DNA of 64,000 nt from Podocnemis expansa (Eukaryota; Chordata; Testudines; Podocnemididae). The notes under the pieces are model-generated. The model saw only the letters and a list, made by a program, of their open reading frames with translations, did not search any database and was not told the DNA's origin. This document shows, in pieces, positions 1-12,769 of the stretch. Position 1 is the first letter of the stretch, and every line of letters begins with the position of its first letter. The stretch is from contig ML682028.1 of the NCBI GenBank assembly GCA_007922195.1, forward strand, positions 18,471,214 to 18,535,213, written 5' to 3'. Position numbers and translations under genes: made by a program.

Positions 1-2529
1 TGAGTCTCCAATTCACATTGTATCTTTGGAGCCCTCTGATTTCACAGGGCAGGAATAGAAAATTGCCAGCGTGTACTCCTAGCCATATGCAAACTGCTGC
101 CGACATGACTGATGGTGTCATTTTGCAATTCTGAATTGGAGGATCCCAAAGCATGTTATGAACTGTATATAAACTGGGGTCATTTGTAATTTGTCCAATT
201 GAAACTGGTGGGGTGATTTAGGTCTGCAGAGTTTACTGTACAATAGTTAACAAATGTGGGACTTTGCCAGGAAAGTAAACACTCAAGTGTGATGAAAGCC
301 ATGGACACTATGCAACAGCCTCTTCTGTTTGGCACAGTGAAACGAGACAGTTACTGGGCTCTGTCTGGGTGCCGAGCAATTTTGAAAAATCGGGAAGGTG
401 CGAAATATAGCTTTAGGGCCCGACATTGGGCTCCTGTACTTTAATCTTGATCCATGCATATTCTTCCTGTAACTGTAATACTGCGATGACTGATCCTGAA
501 TTGTGTACACTGTTACCAAAAGATTAAAGTGGCCATTCATTTTGAATGCCTCTGAGCATGGGACACTCAGTCTGAGACGCCCAGTGTCTCCAGTTTGGCT
601 CTCCAAATTAGCAGGCACCTTACAGTGTTTTTGGCTTAGTCTCTATGATACACGGGTAACTGTTTCAGGTAGAAATGACATTAACTATACAATACATAAT
701 AGCCAATAAAGAACATGCCTGCAAGGGCTGAGTAGTGAGAGAGCTGAGCTGATCGGGAGACATTCGCAAAGGTATGGGAGACAAATGAGGGCCTCATTGC
801 TGTACACCGGCCTGGAAGTGGAGGAGGGACAAGAGAAGAACTGGGAGGAAGAAGAGACATGGAACAGAGAAGGGAGAAATTATTTCTAATATATTAAGGT
901 TCAGTGTCCCATCATATCAAGAGAGGGGCCCAAGCAGCAAAATTTGAATTCAGACCCATATTTGCCCAAAGTTCAGAGGCGTTTAGATCAAGATTTTAGT
1001 TCTGGGTTTAGCTCCAATAATATTCAACACTTCTGTTGTCAGTGTCGCACTGCAGGACTGGGAGATAAAGAAGTATGAGGTTAGGCCCAAATAACACACC
1101 CCCAGATTTAACCTTCTCCATCAACTACTGTTCCGCACCCCCGACATCTAATATGGCTCACATATGTGATGTCAGCTGGCTGTAGGAGCTAATATAAGCT
1201 GCTGATGTAGAACTCCCATATTTTGATTTCTAGATAGCACGCTGTTCTGTGGTTGCACCCTTTGACCGCCACAGGTAAGAAAAATATTGTATTTTACTGG
1301 CACATTTACAAAGCTAATACGACTGCTACTGAATTAGCTTTGAACAAGTGCCAACATAATAACAGGTTTTGTGAGCCTCTTAGTCCTGCTTGCTGGTTCT
1401 GCAATTGTTTGGAGGGCGAACTCTAGCACTTGCCTACAGCACAACTCTTCCATGCACTTTTTGGAAGCGAAGGGTTTTAATGTGTCCATACATTCTAGAC
1501 ACAATTCCTGTGTTGCAACCACACAGAGTATTAAAACTACTTCTGCAGACAGCTGAAGAATGCCTTCCAGTGGTCCAAAGACTTATGAGAACTCTTAGAA
1601 ACACAAACACAGAGGAGACACATTTATGGGAAGCAGCAGCCTCCTTATTTTATCTAGCTGAAAGTAACACACTTGGAGTCAGACTCTGACTTTGCAGGAC
1701 TACCAATATAAGTGTTACCCATGTGAATGACCTTTCACAGCCTGGCTCTCCATCATGGCTTTCCCTGTACCACCCCATAAAATAAGCAAATAAGGGGACT
1801 GGTAAATAGTTTACACACGGCCTTCAGGTTTTGTTAAAAAAACAAACAAAGAAGAGCTTGACTGGTACAAATCTAAGACAAAGGGAAATGATTTCAGGAT
1901 TTCCTATTAATATTTTCAGTGAAACAACTTATATGTCTCTATATTTAGACATGTGTGACTGGGTCTGGGAAATGGGAACTAAAGCTGAATATAAACAAAC
2001 ATACAACTGACCCTACTTTGAGCTGATGGAAGCAAAATAGCATAAACAGTGGAAAGTACAGGGTTGTTTTTATTTTTAAATTTAAAGGTCTATATCTCAG
2101 GTGTCATTAGCAGAGGTAAGGATTTTTTTTTTCCAGTGTGTGATTTAATATGATGATGTCCCTTTTAAAAGGAAGAATAGGGCAGATAACACCCTAAATC
2201 CTTGGAAAAGAAATGGCACCAGTGAGACCAGGTGAAGATCTCTTAGAATGCATTGACGGGGCATGGAGGGCTAGTCATCACATCATACAAAGCCTCCTGT
2301 TAAACAAAACGGATGGGGGAATGAGTTATTCAAAAAATTAGCAAGACCTAGTAATAAATGCTTTCGTATAAGCATATCCATCTGAGGATCTTACAAGTGC
2401 TTCACTAGCACTAATGGGTTCATCCTCACAGCCTCCTAAAATTGCTGTGATGTTCTGGGAATCACTCGACTATTAAGGGCTTTTGACACCACCTTCCTTG
2501 TAACTTTGGGTGACATAAGGCTGCTGATT
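1..2529. other. Upstream intergenic DNA, no gene recognised
   Basis: No coding exon or clear repeat was recognised here. The first 720 bases contain AATAAA at about 705 after a stretch that looks mildly like a 3' UTR, but no coding sequence leads into it. In human, ZCCHC14 lies upstream of JPH3 on the opposite strand; nothing here resembles its coding sequence. The short open frames look like chance. Confidence 0.4.
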
Positions 2530-2651
2530 TAGGGTTGCCAGCCATCCACAATTGTCCTAGAGTCTCCTGGAATTAAGGATTAATTTTTCATTAAAGATTA
2601 TGTTAAATGATGAAACCCCAGGAATAGAGCCAACCAAAATGGGCAACCCTA
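2530..2651. mobile_element. Mariner-like MITE with AGGGTTGCC termini
   Basis: The left end reads TAGGGTTGCCAGCC and the right end GGGCAACCCTA, giving inverted repeats of about nine bases with TA at both edges. The element is about 120 bp and non-coding, with an interior like that of the common 'AGGGTTGCCAAC...' elements of reptiles. TA duplication and length suggest a Tc1/mariner-type non-autonomous element. Confidence 0.6.
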
Positions 2652-3147
2652 GCTAGTAAACCATAATGGAAGTGTTTATATGGTGCCATGGTTAGAGCAG
2701 AGTTCAGATTATGGACACACTGATGGCACCTAAATAATAAATTAAACCATAACTATTTAATGCACTTTTTCAGTTTCCCAATTGCTCACATAAATAAATA
2801 AAACAGTAAGACGAAGGTCATGAGTTATACACTCATTTTGCCATTGTCCAAACATTTAACGGAAACCCCGGGTGTTGGTTTAATGAACGCTGTACAGTGT
2901 TACATCCATACTTTTGTACTTTTCACCCTCAAAACGCTTTCTGAAAATTGATCAATCAACTGGCTACTAGAGGATCCCAGTTCACTGAAGTTGCAACCCC
3001 ATCTCTTTTTAGTGGAATGCCAGCATGCCCCATTGGTCTACTGACCCCCGATTATCCATCTGTCTTGATTTTCTAAACACACTGAGTGTTGCCTGTGAAT
3101 GACATGGGAACTGGACCTTCCTGTCTCTGAAGTTAAACCCCTTAAGT

Positions 3148-3334
3148 CAGTGGTTTTCAAACTTTTTTTTGTTGGGACCCAGTTAAAAAAAATCATTTAT
3201 GCCTGGAACCCAACAATTATATATTTGAGCAATGCATTCCAGTCTTCCGTGGTGGCAACAGGGAGTGCTGTGACCCTGTACCTGAGGGTCTGTGACCCAG
3301 TACTGGGTTCCAACCCTAAGTTTGAAAATCACTG
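3148..3334. mobile_element. hAT MITE with perfect 8-bp target duplication
   Basis: The element is 187 bp and begins CAGTGGTTTTCAAACTTT and ends AAGTTTGAAAATCACTG, nearly perfect terminal inverted repeats of Charlie/hAT type. It is flanked by CCTTAAGT at 3,140-3,147 and again at 3,335-3,342, an exact 8-bp duplication, the hallmark of hAT transposition. It has no coding capacity. Confidence 0.88.
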
Positions 3335-4434
3335 CCTTAAGTTACAGGAAAAGGTGCTTCAGTAGCACTTTCTTCCCCATACAGAGGCAAGTGGAATGGT
3401 TCATTAACTAAAGAGAATTCCTTGCAAGTACCTGCCTCAGAGTGTTCCTGAGCACTGTACGTATTGCAAGTAAGTGAGAAACAGCCCTGTAATCTAGGAG
3501 GTTGCAATCTAGTTTAGAACCCTGGTTTGTTTTATTAAAAATATTACTGTATGCTACTGTAACAAAAAACTAATTACTCTAATGGAATCTATACCTAGTC
3601 CGCAGAATCCTGCATTAGTTTTTTTAAAACAAGGGAGCACATTTCCTCAGTCTGTTATTAAGAGAACAAAATAGAACTTAGAGCAACATGAGCACTGAAT
3701 GAGAGGCATGGTCCACCCATTTGAATATGGGCATGGATGGGGATCAGCAATACTGGATTTCTGGTCCTAGCTCTGAGAAGCCCCCTCCACACATGTATCT
3801 CCATGAACCTGGGTACGCTGCAGCTGGGAAACTGAAGCAGAGAGGTTAATATCTACATTGTAGTGCTGTTCAGAGGATTAAATAAACCGAGTCTGTATAG
3901 CACCTTCAATAGGAAGAGCATCGTACAATTAGTAGACCTGAAACTGAGTAACAAAATTGATTTAAAATCTTATGACTGGATACTCACAGTGCATGGGTAA
4001 ATAAGTAGATTTTAGTTCCTGTGAACATCTAATGTGCAAGTCAGCCAGTCCATCCATCCACCTAGTTAGCCAGCCTGGCCGTGATGTGTCCCAATCAAAG
4101 CCACAAGCACCAGTGTCCTTCACAAAGCTGTATGTGGAGACAAAAGGTGTTTAGCAAATAGAGTTTACAGTCAATTTTCTTGTTCTAGTCACTTTACTTG
4201 GTGGAAACAGACAAACTTTGATTTTCACTTAATTTTTGTGTGCTGAGAATAAACAGCCCTTCAGTCGTTTTCAAGGAGGTGGAAGGTGCAGCAAGTGACA
4301 CATACAAAGGCTCTGTAACAGGCCAGACATTGTAATATAGACCTACAGCTTGTGCAGAATAACCACAAGTTGCAGCACATGATATATTGATACCCCTCCA
4401 ATACACAAGAAGCCATTTGGATGTTCATCTAGAG

Positions 4435-4625
4435 GAAGGATGGCTCAGTGATTACGACACAGCACTGGGAAACAGATGTGGCTTCTTCTCCCAGTTCTGC
4501 CTTTGACTTTGTGTGTGTGACCTGGAACAAGTTACTCCAGTTCTCTGTGCCTCAGTTTCCCCATGTATAGTGAAGGTAGCAACAGTGACCCACCTCACAG
4601 TTGGTTAATGAGTGTTAATCCTTCT
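4435..4625 (+). repeat. MIR-like CORE-SINE
   Basis: The order of segments matches MIR: GATGGCTCAGTGATTA (tRNA-derived head), then TGGGAA, CCCAGTTCTGCC, TTGACTTTGTGTGTGTGACC, ACAAGTTACT, TCTCTGTGCCTCAGTTTCC (core), CCATGTATAG and CCTCACAG. The copy is almost full length and in plus orientation. It is old and diverged, as expected for MIR in sauropsids. Confidence 0.75.
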
Positions 4626-4977
4626 GTGGTTTATACTAAAGACTTGTACCAATGTAATAATGCTGGTACACTGCCTGCTGGAAGATTTCACTACCTCACA
4701 GCTTGCTGCTCTGGCATTCCATAGGCTTGACTACATTTTACATCTGCTTAGCAATCTCTGAGCTGGTGGATGGGCTAGAGGATCATTAAAGCTGCTGTTC
4801 CAGGCCTGCTCCTCTCAAATGCTGCATTGGCCTGGCAATTTGTTCCTGGTGTCAGCTCCTGGCAGCTTTCTGGGCCTGAGACTGCACTAAGGTTCGTTTC
4901 TATAATATGACAAAATATTGCTTGCAATGGCCTGTTCCCTCCCTCCAAGAGAGACTCTGTGAATCAATATAAAGAAG

Positions 4978-5075
4978 AACAAACAAGGAGTCCTGTGACA
5001 CTTGAAGACTAACAGATATATTTATTGTCTGAGCTTTTGTGGGATAAAAGGCCACTTTGTCAGCGTCTTTTACTA
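4978..5075. mobile_element. Fragment of foldback hAT element
   Basis: The sequence reads ACAAACAAGGAGTCCTGTGA, then GACTAACAGATATATTTATT, GAGCTTTTGTGGGA and CACTTTGTCAGCG, matching one arm of the foldback hAT family found intact at 36,047-36,279. The outer terminal repeats are missing. Confidence 0.7.
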
Positions 5076-5904
5076 AGGTGATCCCTGCATTTTGATTTTT
5101 TTTTGATCCACTAATATATCTATGTGCCCTCCACCCTTGCCCCTCAACCATAGTACTACCCTGATACAGTGAGGAGGTTCCAAGGTGGGAGAGACAATGT
5201 TGGAGACTGGACCCCCCATCCCACAGAGGTAGCTTCTGTCTCATGTGGCTGGGTCTGACCATGGATGTGGTGACCCATCTAAACCCTTCCCTTGATCCCC
5301 AGTGGATCAGGACCCACTGTTTGGGAAATACTGCGATGCCATAAGGAGACACAATCATAAATCATCTCCCTTTTTCATTTGTAACTATGATTTTAGTTGG
5401 AAGACATCATGAAAAGGTAGTGTGATCAAAATATGTCATCTGGAACAGACAGACAATGTGGATGGCTAAAAACACAGGGTTTATTAGGCACAGCTTCCAA
5501 GCCTGCCTTACACAATACCATACATGCTAAATGGCTTCAGGTATGTTACACTCTCAAAGCTTTCTCCCATAGTGCCCCTCACATGTCAGCAGAGCTCCCG
5601 GAAACATCTATGATACTTTCTCTTTATCCGCCTTCAGATCCCTCCCTCAGACTCGTCTTTGCCATGATGGTGACGAAAAGCTTGACAATGGTTAGGCTAC
5701 TGGTCTTGATGACCAATATTGTCTTGCTGTTTCCTCCTACTTCCCTGTTGGTCTATCTGTATCCATCTGTGGTCTTAGATTGTGTGTCCCGAGGGGCAGG
5801 GATCACCTTTTTGTTCTTTGTGCTAGGTGCTGTACAAACAGTAGGGCTCAGAGTCTCCGTTAACATAAATAATCATAGTATAGTTAAGGACAGACTGATG
5901 AGCT

Positions 5905-6170
5905 CGTAAAGCAGAGAACTCATCACCGAGCAAGGTGCTCCTAGTGGGATTGCACAGGGGTCTGAACTAGATTCTTACTATTCAACATTTTTCTCAATGA
6001 CCTGCTGATAAAATTTGCAGATGACACAAAGGTCAGTTGAGTGGTAAATAATGAGGAAGACAGGACCAGGCAGTTATGCAGAGCAACTTGGATCATTTGG
6101 TGAGCTGGGCCATTCACACAAAATGCATTTTACTAAAAGGTAGAATGGAATAACTGATGCTTGCACCACC
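5905..6170 (+). mobile_element. CR1 LINE fragment (reverse transcriptase part)
   Basis: In plus orientation the sequence carries ATTCAACATTTTTCTCAATG (F-N-I-F-L-N-D-like) and then AAATTTGCAGATGACACAAA, which translates to KFADDTK, the catalytic F-A-D-D block of CR1 reverse transcriptase. Frame breaks and a deletion between the two blocks show that it is dead. A short poly(A) run at about 6,183-6,198 follows. Confidence 0.7.
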
Positions 6171-6198
6171 TGAGATTTTCATTAAAAAAAAAAAAAAA

Positions 6199-8724
6199 GC
6201 AGCATTGCCTACTCTCACACTTTTATTGAGTCTCAAGATTCCACTGTCCTTCTTAAAGCCCTAGCTCTGGAATTCATGGGGTTATGTGAGAATCTCAGCT
6301 TTCAGTACATTAAAAAAATAAATGTCTAGCCCTCATGATTGTAGAGAAAAGCTTGAAAACTTGACCACTAAGTGGAAAAAAATGAAAAAGAAAAACACCA
6401 AATAAACAAGCAAAATAAGCAACAACCTCTCCCAAATCCTCAACTTCCTCAAAGGTAAAGAAAATGACTCCAAAATGTACTCATTTATTTAAAATAATCC
6501 CCAAACCCTCATGATTTTAGTGGCTTGACGTCTCATTTTTGATCACATGAGACTATTAAAGCTGTAAAATGTTAGATACTACAATACAATAAGCTTGCAT
6601 GTGCTGAGTTTATCATTTAGTGATACTTTCAACTGTCTGGTTGTGAACAGGTTTTGTACACTTAAGTGTTGAAGTCCAAGTACATTTTCCAGAAAAGGAT
6701 TCTTTTCTTCATGCTGCATCAGGCAGATAGGCTCACATACAAGTGATGAATATCCCTTAATTATCCCAGTGTTTCTTCTTCCGGGTCTCAGGCATAAAAC
6801 TCAAAGGAGAGCAGTAAGGCTTGACATGCAGACCATGTTTTGTTTGGCTAACACTGGATACCTGGGCATTATTTCCAGAATCTCTCATCTATGGAGAAAT
6901 ATTAGTCTTGAGCTAAATATCTGACTATATGTAAAACCTCTGCAAGCTGAGAACAGGAAACAGAGGCAGGCTGAGTGTCTCATGGGAAAATTGTAGCACT
7001 TGCCAAATACTATACTCTTTTTCCCTGACTTATTTTCTAGGGCTTATATAGCATCAGATGTCTGAGAGCACTGTGAGCAGGGGCTGTTCTCGCCTGTCAG
7101 CAACTGGACTTTGCATGGAGAAGGGTGGAAGGATGAAGTGGACATCAGCAGTTGCTTGTGAGAGAGGTATAAACTGCCCCCCTTTCTCTCCGCTGGCCAT
7201 TAACTCTGAAGCCCAGTGAGGATTAAACTGGCAACATAGTTTAGCCCCTGATCATTTTAGTGGAAATGTCTAGCTGCTGAGATTGGGGCAGGGGTAATGA
7301 TGCTGATTTTACCATACCTGAGTAGAGAAACACCAGTTTACCCACAACCTGACACCTAAGTCTTTCACGCTCACAGGAGATACCCTCAGGAAGGGTTGGG
7401 AACCAATAATGGAAAATGCAGATGGTGCGGGAATCTGCATGTCCATTATTTGTATTGGACCTGTTGAGGTTTCCAGGGCTGTAACTCTGGCACCTTTCAC
7501 CAGTATGGCATTCAGGCACTTTTTAAAAATGTGTACTTCCTGTGTTCAGCAGCACAGCAGGTCCCTCCTAGCTAGGTATCCTTTACCAAGTCTGTAGCAG
7601 TTAAGACACTCAGATAGCACAGTGATGCGGACGGGTGGGTAGACAGACACATACAGATAGGAGCCTACAGCCATGTTTTCTCCCCACAACCTATTAAGGT
7701 GGTGGACAGTAACAATGGCACAAGGAGAACTGCAGAAAGCTTCACCAGCTGCACAGAAACCTCTTATCCATGCAGACGTATTTTCCTTTGGCATTACAAT
7801 CACTGTAGATAATGCTGTGAAGGATTTTGCAAATCCCCAGTCTTTTCCCCTCACACACCTTTCAGCTTCCTTAAATAATACGATGTTCTTTGCCACTTGA
7901 AGGGGCTGTGAAATTCTGCCTTGGGTAAGATTTTCAACTCTTCGCCTCTTTCTTGCTGACTTAGTGACCTGCTGAAAACATGTGATGACTCATTAAATGC
8001 TTGTGGGAGCTCTGTGCTTTTTAAACACTTCTATTTTAGACATCTGTCTCAAAACCCACAATAAAGGAGAAGCCTGGGTGCAGAGATAAAAACATTTCAG
8101 GCCATAAGATTTCAGGAGGCTGATGCAATGGAGTCAGGGAAAAAAGAAACTGCTCACTTGCTTTCTGATCTGGAGACTGTTTGGAGGATAAAACAGTGAC
8201 AAAGAAGCCCACTGATAGTGCATTGCACAGTGTCAGCCACATGTGTCAAGTCTGACAAACTCACTACACCTAGCACGTTGCTGGCATAGCGTTCATCTGT
8301 AAAGAATGCTGTGCAACATATCAAATGAAAGTCACTAACACACTGGTCATTACTACTGTTGTGAAATGGGTGTATTAACACTATTTGAGGAAGTATGGCT
8401 ACTCCCTAATATTATGCCTTAAAGACTGTAACCAAACAAAGGGAGAAGTAACTTTCTTCTAGAATAGGGGGCAGATATTTAACCCCCAACCCCTAATGTA
8501 AACTGAGTCTGGTGAGGTGAGAGACAATGGATAGTCAATCTGCATTGGCAGTAAACTGGAGGAACTAATCATCATGAGGACATGAAATCAGCTTGAGAGG
8601 ACACTGGAGCTTGAACCCAGGACTTCACCCTGATTCTGGTGACAAAGACAAACTTTAGGGAATAAAAGAAGCAACATGAGATGCTTTGGGTATCCCCAGA
8701 GAAGTCAGCTCTCTCCACATTTCT
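6199..8724. other. Intergenic, no gene or confident repeat
   Basis: No coding exon, RNA gene or clear repeat was recognised. Open frames around 7,240-7,900 and 8,036-8,381 occur on both strands at once and have no recognisable protein features. Confidence 0.4.
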
Positions 8725-8965
8725 GAACAGTCATGTAGGTTGGTGACACTGAGAAGTGGCTGCAGGTGAGAAAATTTCTTTATACAAAGCTTGGAGCCCA
8801 CTAGGGTTATGTACAGACTCCTGGGAGTTTTATACTTTTGTTTTACTTGTAACCATTTTTGCTTTCTATTGTCTCTGCTTGGTATCCCTTAAATCTCTGT
8901 TCTTTGTTACAAAGAATGGTTTTATTATAAATTCATTCCTGTGCTGTTATACAAAAGTGAGGGGG
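8725..8965 (+). mobile_element. Possible LTR-type repeat fragment
   Basis: The stretch TTGTCTCTGCTTGGTATCCC onward, with TTTTATTATAAATTCATTCC and CTGTGCTGTTATACAAAAGTG, resembles the 3' parts of sauropsid LTR elements from memory. No paired LTR, primer-binding site or coding region was identified, so the call is tentative. Confidence 0.25.
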
Positions 8966-9429
8966 GCATCCTCAGCCGAGCCAGAAATGTACATCTGGTC
9001 TTTCCAGAGACAGCAGGCCTGGGATTTCTGTGGCCATCCAATGACAGGGGCCAGATGCCTGTCCAGAAAGTACACTATAAAGGGTCCACTCAGTGCTGGT
9101 GGCACCTTCTCCTGGCAGTCCTGGGGATCAGTTCTGCCAAGCACTGCCCTCCCCTGGCTACGCCACTGCTCATCATGTCTCACCTCACAGGCCCTTCTCA
9201 CTCCAGGAAGCCAGCCTCCTCTCCCTGACTCAATCATCTGGCCAGATCATCTCCAGAACAAATTATCCCAAATTGTCCTTCACCTGGTCCATGCTACTGT
9301 GAGGAAGAAAGAAACCTCTTGGACTATTGTGGGATGCCAGGGGTGATACCCAAATGTTCTTCTTTTCTGTTCCTGCACTTTGGTGACAGGGCACAGGTAT
9401 TCTGGTGATGGGACACGGGGGCGTGATAA

Positions 9430-9730
9430 CTATGGGAACCACTGGGGAGGAAGTGGCTTTAGACAGACCTCACCTGGACCCCCTGTGGATGACACAGATT
9501 GTGGCCAGTTTAGACCAAGGGCAGGTCGGCTGGGGAGGAGAACAAAGGGCTGAGAGAGGAAGAGGGTAGTAGGGAAATGGGGCTTGGAGAGGAAGATCTC
9601 CGGGGGTTTACTGCTATGCCTCCTGGCTAATCTGAAAGCCAACTGTCCTAGCTGCTGTGCAAACTGGATTGCTAATAAACCCTCTCACTTCTACCCTGGC
9701 TGAGTGTCACTTCTGATTGGGATGGCTGGG
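9430..9730 (+). mobile_element. Possible endogenous-retrovirus-type LTR end
   Basis: CTAATAAACCCTCTCACTTC followed about 25 bases later by GGCTGAGTGTCACTTCTGA resembles an R-U5 segment with its polyadenylation signal (AATAAA at about 9,673). No gag, pol or env reading frame was found nearby, so at most this is a solo or truncated LTR. The call rests on general resemblance. Confidence 0.3.
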
Positions 9731-12444
9731 ACCTCCTGGAGGCAGAAACCCCTGCAGGGGAGACGAGACAGAACAAAGATCGGACCCTCTGAGCCTGGAT
9801 TTGGAAGCTGGTTACAGTAACTTGGAGACCCAGGTGCTGGACCACAGATGGCTCATGGTGGCAGAGTCCTGACTGGCTGCGAACAGAAGGGATCCAAGAG
9901 TGCTTTTCTGGGCTCTGTGACAGCCACATCCCCAGTGGCTACCAGGAAATCCAGGCTTGCCCTCTACCCCAAATTCTAGCTCAGTGGCTCTCTCATCAGT
10001 AGCCAAAGGCTGCCCTGTCCTATCTTGCTGCTTTGCCCCTGAGCAGTCTCCTATCCTTCTGCCTCTCCCTGCTTCTCCAGGCTTGCTCGCTCACATGCCT
10101 TCCCATCAGGGAGTAACAGTGAACTGCCCTCCCTACACCCAGGGAGTGACTGTAACTTGCTTGTTGCCAGTTTTCTGGTTTATAAAAGCCCTGCCTGTTC
10201 CCACACAGGTGAGCTTCCCCTAAGTAGGGCTTTCCTCCCAGCCTTCAACCCAATAGGCTAATTGGCCGAGCTGTCCTCCACCTACCCCTTTGGAGTGAGG
10301 GTGGGGCAGACAGCCCATCATGTTCAGCAAGGGGTCACTTGCCAGGTGAATTCAGGAGCAGCAGAGTCCTAAGGGGTTTGTTTGGCTGGCGTGCAGGGGG
10401 CTGTCACACAGCATGGTACAAACAAGTCCATCTCATGCTACAGCAGATGAGTAGCAGGGTGACATACAATACGGGACGCCTCCAAGAGAATGCCAACGAA
10501 GTAGGAGCAGGGGATTTAAAGCAGCGACAGCCCCTAGCTGCAGGATTCAGGGCCTGCCCCACAGCTCATGGCACACACGCTGGGCCGGGGGCAGTCTGGG
10601 CCCTGCCATTGTCCTGGTGGGCCCTGAAGGGTCAATCCCTAGCAAAGGCAGTAAGGGTTGGAAGAGAGACAGAGACTGTAACAGATCTCCTGCTGACCAG
10701 CCACATCCACAGCGCCCAAGACATTAGACCTTGGAGCTATTTCCCAGGTCATGCTCCTCTCATTGTCCACAGCAGGGTGGACTTGGTGGTGGGGTGTGTG
10801 TGTTTGTGGCCTGGATCAGGAGAGAAAAAGAATTAGCAGGAGGCAAAAAATGAAAGGGAGGGAAATGATTCCCATAATCCATGAGGCAGTGATGCCTGGC
10901 TTGGTGGAAAGGGAGAGGGTCTATGGTCTATGATTTAGTGCTGGGAGCCTGAAATGCACGTAAACTAAACCAGACCCAGGGCACTGCAGAAAGAGGCCAG
11001 CTGCCATAGGTTGGTATTTCGGAGGGTGGCTTGAATGAAACCAACTCCATGCTTAGGTTAATTTGCCCTCCCCCAGATGCAAAGCAGTTTAGTAACACCC
11101 AGATCATGAAGGCTGGAGGACACCCACAGCCAGGGAGGTCATGGGGGCACTTTGTGAGCCAGCCCTAAACGCAGAACCCATCCTGCATTCAGTGGGAACA
11201 TTTCCAATGTGAAGTCTGCAGAATCAGTCCCTTAATATGTAGCACAGGGTCTACTGTGTGAGTGCTTTGATCAAGGATGGTGAGGAAGGGGGGCTAAATG
11301 AATCCATCTGGGGCCTGCAAAAAATCCTAGGTCTGCCTCACATAATGAGACACTAACCTCATGCCATGTTGCTTTCCTGCAGTTCTCTCTTGATCCTACA
11401 ATTCTTGCTTCCTGGCCCTTCCCCTACTAGATGCTGTGAGCATCTGACACTTTACTCTTGAATGGTAGAAAGATTTTTCCCTCTGGGATCGATGCACTGA
11501 GGAGCAATGCAGCTCTCCCTCCACAGACAGAACATGGGCACCTCAGCCCACAGTACTGGCAGCCTGAGGGATGGCATTCAAGGGCCCTGCTGTGAGAGAG
11601 AAGTAGTGTGGACTAATGGTTAGAGCAGAAGACCATGAGCCAGGACACTCGAGCACTTAGATGGGTGGGGAAGAGGGCACTGCTCCTCCCCTCAAATGGC
11701 AAGCCTTGTACCACCATCTGTGGCCCCTTTGGTTGGACTGGCACTCCCTCTCTGAAACACAGAAGCCAAATTATGGCTGTGAAAAACTGTCCTTTAAAAA
11801 CTCTCTTTAAAATCATTCCTGTCTCTCTCTTTAGACTTGAGTTTCATAAAAGAAAACCAGAATTTTCCCCATAATCTGCTTGACTAAGGTCCTGTTAGTC
11901 TCTCTCCATGGACAGGGGCATACAGTCAATATTAAGCCTTTATGTTTGAGAGCTGCTTAGTCAATCGTCAGCAGCACAAATGAAAGAGCTGCACGTGCAC
12001 CCCAAACCTCTGGTTGGGTCATACAATTGGGTGCAATAGCTATGAGCTGAAAGGCATTCTGGGCATAGCTATGCAAATACCTCCTGCTTTCCTTGCAATA
12101 CGCCACTATCCATCTTGGTCCTGATATGATGTCCATCAACAGAGTGTATGAGCCCTTCCTAGTCCACAGTGAATTTATCCTCACCCCCTCCAGGGGCCAT
12201 GCATGGGGAGGAGAGAAAGCAGGGATACAGGCACCTCCAAAAAACACTGCAGGGGGATAGGTGGGAATGGGACAGTGAGTTCATGCCAGGGTCGGGCAGG
12301 GGAAGAGTAAACTTCTCCTGGGCCTGGGGAGGGGAGAGGTGCATAATATTCCCCACTCCCAGTGCTCAAATTGAAATATCCCAGGCATGTCCCTGCCCCC
12401 TACCTAAAAGGTAGAAAATTGCCATTGTTCCTAGCATACACAAC
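9731..12444. other. Intergenic, GC-moderate, no gene recognised
   Basis: No coding exon was recognised. A near duplication occurs at about 10,107-10,165 (CAGGGAGTAACAGTGAACTG against CAGGGAGTGACTGTAACTTG), followed by TTTATAAAAGCC at about 10,180, a TATA-like site without an obvious gene. A short MIR fragment (GGACTAATGGTTAGAGCAG) is at about 11,607-11,655. Confidence 0.4.
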
Positions 12445-12575
12445 AAGGAACGGGGAGATCAAGCAATTTGCCCAAGATGACACAGCAAGTGTGTGGAAGA
12501 GCCAGGAATTGACTACAACCTTTCAAGACCCAGGCAAGCACTTTAACCTCAAGACCATGCTTCCTCTTACATCCC
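12445..12575 (-). repeat. MIR-like SINE fragment, minus strand
   Basis: AAGGAACGGGGAGATCAAGC, TTGCCCAAGATGACACAGCA and GAGCCAGGAATTGA form the reverse complement of the MIR core and body (A-A-C-T-G-A-G-G...CTTGCCCAAGGTCACAC...GAATTGAACCC in consensus order). Ends are eroded. Confidence 0.6.
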
Positions 12576-12769
12576 ACCAATATAGCCACTAGCTTTGGAG
12601 ACCAGGCTGGCATTCGCCCAGGGCAGGTGCTTGCGATGAAAGGAGGCTCTTCCAAAAGTGCATGAAACCTCAGTGCCCAGATGAGGTCTCTGCAGCTCTG
12701 CACTCCACTCCCAACCTCTCCTACTCAATCAAAGTGTGCATGACGGTTACTGAGTTAAGCACAGACCTA

